From NCBI GenBank assembly GCA_019096155.1, contig JAHCVI010000001.1, positions 992,001-1,056,000 on the forward strand: a stretch of DNA of 64,000 bases, in the 5' to 3' direction. A program made the position numbers and the translations under genes. Shown here piece by piece: positions 11,073-20,101 of this stretch (position 1 is its first letter; every line of letters begins with the position of its first letter). The notes beneath the pieces are model-generated. The model saw nothing but the letters and a program-made list of their open reading frames with translations, did not search any database and was not told where the DNA came from. The stretch is from Staphylotrichum longicolle (lineage: Eukaryota > Ascomycota > Sordariomycetes > Sordariales > Chaetomiaceae).

Positions 11073-12143
11073 GCGGGCTTTTGAGGGCATGGCTCTTGCC
11101 GGGTGACAGCAGAGGCGTCTGTATTCCTGGCATAGAAGAGAATCAAAAACCTACCTGTTCGTCGTCAACACGCTTCAGCGTCGCTATTTTTGATAACACG
11201 GAAAAGCTGACGATGCACTTCGTTACTTTGAATACTGTGAATACAGTGTGGCTGGCGGTTGTGCAGCGCTGACTTCAACACTACCTCCCTATCTCGCCTA
11301 CTAACTAGCCTTACTCTCCATGTGATGAAGCCGAACAAGAACTGCTGGCCAATCGCATCCGTTCGAGTTGCCTTCATTATGCTGGGATACATCATCGGCC
11401 ACTGAATCATTGATTAGGAGAGATCACTTCTGACTGTCCCTTGGTGGCTTCGAACTCCAGCAAGCGCTTCATCTTGCCTGGTAGGCCTGAAGTGTGCTCA
11501 ATCCGAGTCCAGACAGCAAATACTTCAACCCCCGCCTGGCCGTGTTCAGCTGCCAGTGAGCAATAAGGTGAGGTGTGAATAAGCTTTGCGGACCGGCGTC
11601 CTTGGCCTTCTTGGCCTTGAGCGTGAGCCGATCCCATGGGACGAGTTCTTCTCTCGGCTCTTCTTGCTTGCCAGCAGCACATGTTCTTCTGGCTTCGAGA
11701 CGCTTCGCGTGGCAGATCCTTCGCATTAAGCTTCGCCGAGGGAGATCCAAAACGAGGGTTTGCCGGGATGCCATGAGGTGGGACCGTTTAGTCCGTTCTA
11801 TTCCTAGATGGTGAAACAGGGCGTGTGTCGTAGGCCCAGAGCGCCCGCAACTCCAACAACCGTGCGCCTCATCCAAACTCCGAACTCAAAGCGAATCTCA
11901 AACGGCGCCGGAGCCACTAGCCTCATTGCCGTTCCAACTTTGAAGCCTGAGACCCCAAGAACAACAGGGACACGCGGTGACTCTGAGCGCTGGTCTTCTC
12001 AAGGTATTTAAGTAGAGCTTAGTCGCCGCCGTCTTTGCCAATGCGTTTTGAGAGCAGCATCACCATCCAAACTTAGACTCATCGTTTCCATTCATCACCA
12101 CCAGCAACATCAGCTACCTGAGATACATAGCACCTCCGCCACA
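11073..12143. other. Gene-free gap
   Basis: Overlapping open frames on both strands (for example 11469-11876 reverse) show no motif and unlikely composition. A TATTTAAG at about 12006-12013 lies some 130 bases before the next ATG and may serve as its TATA element. Confidence 0.4.
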
Positions 12144-12862
12144 ATGCACACCACAACGGCCACGACGTTTTTTCTGGCCGCCCTCGCTTGCCTCACCCAT
12201 GCCGAGGAGCTCAAGGCCAGCGACGTCCCCAGCGCATGCAAGGCCATATGCGGCCCCATCGTCACCCTGACCAACACGTGCGACGTCAACCCGGACAGCG
12301 AGACAAGACGCCGCCGCGGGCTCCGGCACCGGGCCGACGACGCCGACAACGGCGCCGCCGACGACGAGTCGGACGAGGCCGTGGAAGCGCAGTGCATCTG
12401 CAGCAACAAGAGCTTCAACGTGCGCAGCGTCGCGGCCTTGTGCGCGGCCTGCATCGCGCAGAACGGCAAGACCACAGACGGTGGGTTCCTTTCTTTTCTT
12501 CGACCAACAAGTGACAACCGGAAGGGCCGGCTAACAATAATCACACATAAGACATGGACAAGATCATGTCGCAATGCAGCTTTGCCTCGACGACGTTTGT
12601 ACCCGGGGCAACGACCGCCGTGGCCGGGGTCACTGTCAAGGCGACCAAACCTGCCTTTACCACGTCGGGCTCGAGCACGCCGACGGGTAACAGCAGCAGC
12701 GGTAACAGCGGTAGCAGCAGCGGTAGCAGCAGCGGCAGCGCTGGCCCTGCCAAGGCCAGCAGCACCGGTACCTCGGCGGGTGTCAGGTCACTTGACCTGA
12801 AGGCAACGCGTCTTGGGCTGGCGGCGGGAGCAATCGGAGCTGCCTGCTTTCTGTTCGTCTAG
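12144..12862 (+). CDS. GPI-anchored 8-cysteine (CFEM-reminiscent) surface protein (215 aa)
   Basis: Two exons, 12144-12480 and 12552-12862. A signal peptide (about 1-19) is followed by eight cysteines spaced C-x3-C-x7-C, then C-x-C, C-x2-C and a last C 17 residues on. This order resembles the CFEM domain, whose members bind haem or act in the wall. It differs by a long charged insert of about 40 residues between cysteines 3 and 4, which contains an RRRR run that could be a Kex2 cleavage site. The second exon adds a Ser/Gly-rich stalk with SSSGNSGSSSG-type repeats. It ends in a hydrophobic tail (AAGAIGAACFLFV) suited to GPI attachment. Similar fungal proteins are sometimes annotated as CAP22-like appressorial wall proteins; I am not certain of that link. 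Confidence 0.75.
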
Positions 12863-13855
12863 GAAACCTCGTGCCGAGTTGGGCACGCCAGATGAGGTGG
12901 CAGCCGCTTGCCGGGGCGGGCCCGCGGACATATCTGAGTTCTCCTTTTACGAGACCATCTTGAAGTGTCTGCGGAGTCGGTAGAGTGGTTCACCATGCCT
13001 TCTGTATTGTAAGCGTTGTATACCTTAGGTCAGGCAAACCAACCGAGCAAAGAACGTTCGTTCCATCCAGGTAATGAGCCTTCATGAGTGAGCGAAGAGC
13101 ACGAGTGTATGTGCGTGTGCGAGGGACCGATGCGTCGGGTAGGCACGAGTGATGACTCGTACTCGTTCTAATAGCTCGTGCCACCTCGTTTTTGGGGCAA
13201 AGAGATGGTACGCTGGAGCACGATGAGAAGTGCGCGCGCCGCCACCTCCTCTCCTGTTTTTGAATGGGTTTCCTCCCTTCTTCTCCTAACTTGTACTTGT
13301 CAGAAGCTTCAACTTTGAATTGGTCTTTGATTTAGACAAGTCCTGTAGTTATCAGCTCTGGAAGTCCATCTGAGTTGGTCCTTCGTTACCACTATCTCAT
13401 TGAACAACTGTTTTTCTATAAAAATTAGACTCGGATCTGCATCAATGTTGACAAGAAGCGTTCGATGAAGAGCAATTGTCGAAGGTTAGGCTAGTTCGGT
13501 ACCGTTGTCTTCCTTGGCTGGGAGAGCAACGCACCCAGTTAATATAAAGTATTCTGCAACTGAATATCCCGTCTCCCTGTTGACGCTCAGATGATGCCCA
13601 GCTGCAAGGCGTATCGCCCTTCCAGGAAACGATGTTGTTGTTCTTGGTGTTCTGGGAGGCTGGTCTCCCTTAAGTACAAGCTGACAGGCCCTAAGTGGTA
13701 GACAGAGATGAGAAAGAAAAAGAAAAGAGAAGAGAAAAGAAAAGAAAAACGCATCTGATTCCTCCACTCCACCGCGTTCACATCCACCAGTTTGCGCCAC
13801 CAAGCCATTTGGCGGCACAGCCCAGTTTCACAAGTAAGGTAGTCAGAGTGCCAGA
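12863..13855. other. Gene-free gap between convergent genes
   Basis: It carries a TACCTTAGGT motif at 13021-13030 and a long purine tract (13710-13749). No gene is seen; the reverse frames near 13486-13818 are created by the homopurine tract. Confidence 0.4.
13710..13749 (+). repeat. Homopurine (GA/A-rich) tract
   Basis: About 40 bases made only of A and G on the forward strand, composed of AGAA/AAAG units. It lies downstream of the 3' end of the reverse gene that stops at 13856. Such tracts are simple sequence repeats; no function is implied. Confidence 0.8.
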
Positions 13856-15717
13856 TTATCGTATGACTTTGGCGACTCTGAGATCCTCATTGATCCTTAC
13901 ATGAGCAGCAATGGAAAGGAATTCGCGCACCAAACGATCATCCTCCGCCTCACTGCACAGAAGGAAAAAGTCCCTGTAGCCATCATATAGAGCTTGGAAT
14001 CTGTCCCCAAAGTATCGAACCGCCTCTCCGGAATCCGAGCCGCCCGTGTAATCTGGAAACCAATTCTTGACCGGGGACCGCTCCGCCTTGGTATGGAAAT
14101 CTCTGCAGTTTCTGAACCAGACTGCCGGGGATGCGCTCGAGCCCATGTGTGAATTGACGATGGATTTAAACAGCGTCATGGCGTCCGACATCTCGGTGGT
14201 AGTTGGGTCATCAAGAGATGAGTACCGGCAGTAGCTCGTGATGTCGACCAGGAAGACAATCACGGAAGCCCCGGATGCGAGTTGCTGCGTCCACGTTTTG
14301 CTCTGCAGCAGGTGGCTGCTGACCGAGCAGACCTTTACCGACGGTGACTTTGGTCCCCGATAGTCGAGCACTGTCTCGTCGATGGTCTTCGAGCATGCCC
14401 AGGCATGAAGTGCATCCTGCGAGGTGGGGAAGTAGTCGTCTGCAATGATTCTGTCGATGTTCTCGAAGGCGCTGCTGTCTTTAGTTCCCGTGCCCAATGA
14501 GTTTAGATGAACAATATTGATTGATGACTTACTAGTCGGCAGAGGACGGCAAACCCGAACCATCGGTCTCTGCCCGAGATCGTTCCTGTTGGAATCCGGG
14601 GTCTTCCCAGAGCCTTCGCAGGCTCTCTGCTGCCCTTGGAGAGAGCAGATCCAAATTCTTTGATGCTAACAAATGAATTGCGGCCTCGTCCACTGCTGGT
14701 GGCATCGTGTCTGCTCGGAGAGCAAGTTCGGCGGCCTGGACCATTAAAGATGCTGCAGCTTGTCGGATAGTAGGGCGAAGTCCGACCAGCTCTGAGTAGG
14801 GCAGTCCGTCCGATTCAAACGATAGCCGGTAGGATCTGAGAGCCTTCATAAAAGTAGGGCCAAGTTCGGCCGCAGTACCGACAAGCAGGACCCGGACCGT
14901 CTTCGCCGCCTCCCTTGCATCTCGCTTTAGGCCTTGATCGATGGACCGTGACCGTTGCCGCTCGGCCTCATCCTCTTTCTGCCGTGCCCTCTCTCTCATG
15001 GCCTCCAAGAGTCTCGGGCTCGCGTCTTTGTAGACCTTGGACACCCAGAGCACCCGGTCAAAGGCGAATTCTCTCGAGAACAAAGACAGACGGTCTGTCA
15101 GTTTCGTCGCGATGGAAGCCGAGTCTCGGTGGACGTAGAGCGACGAGACGTCATCCTTGGTGGTGTTGAATACCTGGCGGATGCGGGAACTCTCCAGAAA
15201 GGCGCGCTGCTCCGTAGGTCCTCTGTCAAACGTCAGAAAGGAGGAGAGCAGGGTAGGTCGGGAAATGACCGTCTGGTGTGACGCACAGGTTATATGCCGC
15301 CACTACTAAATTGAGCGCGTTCGTCTGGTGTAGAACCATGTTTTGCAAGTCCTCGATCGACTTTCCTCCCACTGCGAACTTGAGCTTGCTCTGAGCCTTG
15401 AGCAACCCCCTGGGAGAACGGTTGCAGCGGAGCACCTCGCTCTCAAGCTTGTCGGTCAGAATGCCGCAGAACGAGAGGGTGTCGCCCAGGTCCAAGACAA
15501 GCTGGTAGTGGCTCTCGACCGGCTGGGAATCCATCCATTCGCGGATCTTGGTGAGCGCCGCGCGGAGGGTCACGAGCTGCGACACGAGGGCCGCGACGGT
15601 GAACTCGGCGTCCTTGTACCGGGCGCCTACTTCGCGCAGACCGCTGATCGACTTGGTGATGACATCGATGATACCAACTACCGCACCCAGTGTGCTTACT
15701 GCTGTGATGGGATCCAT
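13856..15717 (-). CDS. Degenerate G-alpha-like protein with STAND-type helical N-terminus (579 aa)
   Basis: Three exons read leftward: 15717-15287, 15222-14533 and 14474-13856. Residues 1-143 form a helical domain starting MDPITAVSTLGAVVGIIDVI, typical of the N-terminal domain of fungal STAND proteins. From about residue 255 the order of a heterotrimeric G-alpha subunit is recognisable, but its nucleotide-binding motifs are eroded. The P-loop reads GTAAELGPT (259-267) instead of GxGESGKST, and the DVGGQRSERKKW site reads SVSSHLLQSKTW (424-435). NKxD survives only as NCRD (496-499), and TCAT has become SIAAH. Structural words such as DALHAWACSKTIDET, MTLFKSIVNS and SPVKNWFPDYTGG keep the alignment clear. 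GTP binding is therefore probably lost. A GTAAGG right after SIAAH could be a further donor, so the last 14 residues are less certain. A role in signalling or recognition is inference. Confidence 0.75.
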
Positions 15718-16208
15718 GGTTGCTTCCAGGTGTGTTGACACTGGACCTGCACCTACATTGGTGAGGTACCTTAGGTGAATTGGAAGAGTGTTTTTTGGCC
15801 CAGCCTTTCCCAAATCGGGGACGTTGGCTCAGCGCTGCGTGATTTGCGGCTGTGCTCGTCCGCCACGAGGACTGTGAGAGCGCCAGGCGGGCGCTTCAAG
15901 CCCGGTGCGGCAAGTTACCGAGTCCGCCTTGCCATGACATGGATACGCGTGTCCAGCCAGCCACTGGTTCCAGATCCCTGAGATCCCTGAGAGCTATGGA
16001 CCAACTCCCGCAAATCTTCCTTCCGGCGCCAGCTCACGAGTCAGCCGCCAGCCACGCTGCAGCCTTGCCAAGCTCCTACCAGGCGTCCCGGTCTCTCCGC
16101 ACCTGATAAATATTGCAATGGTGCCCAATGATTCGTAGGGCCTTCCCTCCCTTCTTCACCCCTCAGGAACCCGACGCCAGGAGTGCGTGCGACAACGTCT
16201 TCGGCAGC
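15718..16208. promoter_or_regulatory. Divergent intergenic region with a GGTACCTTAGGTG motif
   Basis: This lies between the divergent G-alpha-like and HET genes. The motif GGTACCTTAGGTG at 15765-15777 is about 50 bases upstream of the reverse start. A short direct repeat of GATCCCTGA lies around 15975-15990. No TATA box is clear. An upstream in-frame ATG at 16128 could extend the HET gene, but the family start is 16209. Confidence 0.4.
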
Positions 16209-17931
16209 ATGCGTCTCATCAATACCAACACGTTGGAACTTCGGGAGTTCTTTGGGACGCCACCGCCGTACGCCATCCTGTCGCACACGTGGGAAGACGA
16301 GGAAGTTTCGCTGCACGAAATGACGGATCGAGCGCCGTCCCTGGCAACGAAGAAGGGCTATCGCAAAATCGTCGATTACTGCCACCTCGCCGCGCGGCAG
16401 GGTTATGCCTGGGTCTGGGTCGACACATGCTGCATCAACAAGACGAGCGATGCCGAGCTGTCCGAAAGCATCAACTCCATGTTCCGCTGGTACGAAAACG
16501 CCGCCGTGTGCCACGTCTCTCTCCGACCTGCCTGTCGACGCCGATCTACATCAGGCCCTCCCACGCTGCCGATGGTTCACTCGGGGGTGGACACTCCAAG
16601 AGTTGATTGCCCCTCAGAGGGTGGAGTTCTACGACCAAGGTTGGGTGGTGAGAGGCACGAAGGACGATCTCGTGGGCGAGCTTAGTGCCATTACCAAGAT
16701 CGATCCGTCCGCCTTGCGCGGAGAATATCGTCGCTTCAGAATAGGGGTGCGAATCTCCTGGGCAGCAAACCGCGAAACCACGCGGCCAGAAGATATTGCG
16801 TACTGCCTGCTCGGTCTCCTCGACATCAACATGCCGATGCTCTACGGAGAGGGGCAGAGGGCGTTTCGGCGGCTGCAGGAAGAGATCATACGCAAGAGTA
16901 ACGACTTGAGCATCTTTGCCTGGGACGAGGATGCCGCCGAAGACACAGGCTTCACCGCCCTCCTCGCGCCGTCACCTCGCCAGTTTGCAATTCACCAGGA
17001 ATTACGAGAACTGCTGCCTACCGGTCTCCCGCCCAGGAACTGGCAGCCGGAATATGCAATCACCAACAACGGGCTGCGAATCAGGACTAGATTGCAACTG
17101 CTCCTCCACGTTCCGGAGCCAGGCACCAACAAGGATCCAAGCACCGATGATGGCGAGAAAGGCGGCAGCAACGGTCGCCCGCAGTATTTTCTTCCGCTCG
17201 CTGAGGCATTCTCTACGGATGGTAAGGGGCCTAGCTCCCGTGACAAGATTTCCGGCATAATCTTGGACAAGGTCGGACCCAATATCTTTCAGCGACGACG
17301 TGGTTCGCTTCATGCGGTCACCCGCATTTCCGGAACGATGATAACATGGTGCATCGAATTCTACATCAAGATGGATGACAACACCGCTTGGAACCTTGAT
17401 GCCGTGTACAGCGTTTGCGAAGGGTCCGTCGAGGTGTTCGGAACCAAGCCCTATTCAACCCTCTGCGATGCGAAGATTCGGGTTGAAAAGGCCATTCCGG
17501 ATAGCCTTTGGGATCATACCAGCCGCGTCTTTTTACGCCCTTCAACTTACGAGCACGTCTGTGCCTTTTGTTTCAGTCTAACACTCGACAGGGAAACTAT
17601 TCCTCTCCTTTGCGTCTTCGGGGCGTCAGTGAGGAATGGGGAGGCTCTCCTCAGTGACCCGGCAAAAAGCCGCGAGGTGTACCGATGGTTTTGCAAGACC
17701 AAGTCAGCGACTGAGAATACGTTTTGGTATGACTTAGTAGACATGGAAGTCGGTTGGCGGTGTCTTCACCTTATTGTGGCCGGCATTCGCTACTCAGTCC
17801 GCGCCGAAATATGCCATGGTGATTACAGTAATCAAGACCGCGTCATGTACCCCATTGCATTTATCATTAGCTCTCCGTGGGAAACAGGCTGCAAGGGGGA
17901 AGGGTGCGATATGGTCACGGTGAAGTGGTAA
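16209..17931 (+). pseudogene. HET-domain gene with a frameshift
   Basis: The start MRLINTNTLELREFFG is the classical opening of fungal heterokaryon-incompatibility (HET) proteins. The first frame continues with YAILSHTWEDEEVSLHEM and WVWVDTCCINKTSDAELSES, then MFRWYENAAVCHV. After the GTC at 16515-16517 the sense jumps frame. From 16519 the other frame reads LSDLPVDADL, RWFTRGWTLQELIAP, VEFYDQGW and EDIAYCLLGLLDINMPMLYG to a stop at 17929-17931. Relatives have one residue (usually Tyr) between these parts, so two bases appear to be missing at 16518. No splice signals fit such a small gap. If repaired the protein would be about 574 aa. Either this is a real inactivating deletion in a TCTCTC run, or a sequencing error. 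HET proteins trigger cell death on fusion of unlike strains. The translation stops early in the present sequence. Confidence 0.75.
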
Positions 17932-18988
17932 TGGTCTACGAGTGTGTATTATTGCAATCGGCTGTAGATAGCTCAAAGAGTAAACTACCTTACTATGTAT
18001 CACATCGCAATGAAGGAGTGCGGTCGCGTATCTCTGGGAGGCAACGAAGAGTGCATTGCTGAGCTCCATGACAAAAGAGAGCGCGCGAGCGTGGGTGTAT
18101 CCCTAGTAGAAGTACTGCACTCTTGTGCGCGATGGCTCCGGCTCAGCCACTTAAAGGGGTGGACTAGATGACCTCGGGGTGAGCTACATAGGTGTGCTGG
18201 AGAACATTCGGTACTCTTGTGGCTTGCTGGCTCGCACGGCCCATGGGGTGTCGATGATGGCTTTATGTTGTTGTTGTGCTGGGATGGTGGATATGCTGCT
18301 GGAGCTGGCAAGATTTCCGTCAGGAACTTGAAAAACAGAAGAAAAAGAAGAAATAGAAGAGGGGCCGGAAATGCAGCCCAAACTCAACAAACCCACCCAG
18401 ACCCTCCGATCCTCCACTCACCACGTCAGCAACGTAACCAGACGCTGCGGATTAAGCGCCGCAGCTTTCAGGAGGCCAGGTCGCGAAGACGCGAAACGAA
18501 AGAATCTAGGGGAAGTCCGAGGCGAGGGTCCCTAGCCGAAACAGAAACCCCTTGTGAACCCCCGCAAAATAGATCGCGGATCCCTGCCTCGTATCACCAT
18601 GCGACGTTTCTGATCAACCGAGATGCTTCTCCTCCCCGTTAAACATCCCAAGTGGGATTGATGGGACGAACTCTTCGGCATCCTAGTAGGCGCAACGGAG
18701 GGATATCCACCGTGCTAGTTGTGCTCGTAGCAACTCCTTGAGACATGCAAGGAGAACGAATTCATGTTAGCGATGCGCCATCATAAATAAGACGTGTGCC
18801 GAAGACAACTTCCGCTTCTCGATTCCTATCCTAGTTTCATCCCGACTTGTTAGTAATTACTTAACAATTCAATTTGGCTGGTCCAATATTTGTCTTCGGT
18901 ATCCTTTTTCAAACTTCACTCATCACACCTCTTTCCGTTATCGCTCGCGCAACAACACGGTACACCCAGCCAACCGTGACTTTCCACA
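17932..18988. other. Gene-free gap
   Basis: No gene. A purine-rich stretch lies near 18325-18362, and the 141-codon frame at 18217-18642 is of biased composition without motifs. Confidence 0.4.
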
Positions 18989-19638
18989 ATGAAGTTCACA
19001 ATCCTTCTCTTCACAGTCTCGGTGACAGCCCTTGCGATCGAACCACGCCAGCACGCGGGGAAAGGTCGGAGGCCCGTTACAACTAGCGCATCAGCAGCAG
19101 CGGGCGCGGCCACGACCTCGGTAGCGACCGTGACTGGAAGTACCCAGGTCCTAAAGGAGATCAACGGGGTGCCTGGAAACGAGTGCCTCACTTTCCGCAA
19201 CAATGGTGGGCACAACCTCTCAGTCCCTTTAAAAAAGCATTGCACCACGACTCTGACCAAAAAAACTTGGGCATCGCAGGCGAAATCGTCGACGCAGCGT
19301 GCGTCAACACGGCCGCGGACCGCCAGCTGACGCCCACCACCATCAACGGCACGCCGGCGCTCCTCGTCCAGCGCAGCTTCAGCAGCGGCTTCCGCCCGGA
19401 CCTGGTCGCGCCCGTCATGGCCTGCGTGGGCTTCAACGGCACGCACTTCCGCGCCGAGGACTGCGGCGCGAGGGGGATCCAGCTGGTCGCGTTTACGGGC
19501 GGCCAGCTCAAGGCGGCGGGCGCCGGGGGTGCCTGCGCGAGCGGGCATGATGAGCGGGCGCAGATGACGGTCGATGTGTCGGGCAGGACGTGCGCGAGGT
19601 ATACCAGTACGAGTGTTGCGCCTGCAGCTGCTAGGTAG
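18989..19638 (+). CDS. Small secreted cysteine-containing protein (191 aa)
   Basis: Two exons, 18989-19205 and 19280-19638, with a 74-base intron. The splice joins an NECLTFRNNG end to GEIVDAACVNTAADRQL, keeping frame through to the TAG. The N-terminus MKFTILLFTVSVTALA is a clear signal peptide. It is followed by a short Arg/Gly-rich, possibly propeptide-like part and an Ala/Thr-rich linker. The mature domain has six cysteines (in ECL, AACV, MACVGF, EDC, GACA and TCAR), suggesting three disulfides. There is one N-glycosylation site, NGT. No transmembrane or GPI signal follows, so it should be released. Size, secretion and cysteines fit an effector-like or wall-interacting protein. I do not recognise the family and make no functional claim. 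Confidence 0.7.
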
Positions 19639-20101
19639 CTAGGTCGGTGCCCTTTGGTTGATATTGAGATATCGCGACCTCCCCCTGTCTCTGTCGCGTC
19701 GTTTGAAGTCCATGTGAATTCCTCCTTTTTCCGTGTCAGAGCATGTTGGAGCCAGCTTGGCTCACCATGCCATGGCTCATCAAGCCTGCTGCACAGCCGC
19801 AGCTGCACAGCCGGCTTGGTCTACCCCGCTCCATGTTGAAAGCGTTGGTGTGGTGGTACTTTAGGTAAGGCTGTGGAAAGCTGAACACCGAAAATCGCGC
19901 TATCGTTCTCTAACGCCGGGGGTGAAACGTGAGTGGCTTTCCCCCTTTTTCTGCCTTGCGGTGTGCATGACATTATCTCCCAGACTGAACTGGAATCCCT
20001 TGATGTTCGGGTCTTCAAACTTCCAACTTTGGCGTACGGTGAATTGCGACGCCGTCTTCCATCGCACGTTCCTGTGTCTGCTCTCCGATTCCGTTGCTCT
20101 C
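19639..20101. promoter_or_regulatory. Intergenic region upstream of the second HET gene
   Basis: It contains a GGTACTTTAGGTAAGG motif at 19855-19870. The HET reading frame stays open upstream to 19922, but that stretch lacks homology character. The start at 20102 fits the family better. Confidence 0.4.

Noticed and set aside
16515..16522. A tiny intron to explain the HET frame change
   Set aside because: No GT-AG pair at a workable distance; the gap is two bases, far below any fungal intron length.
19922..20101. N-terminal extension of the intact HET gene
   Set aside because: In frame with an ATG, but the 60 residues lack HET-family similarity. The downstream ATG gives the usual N-terminus.
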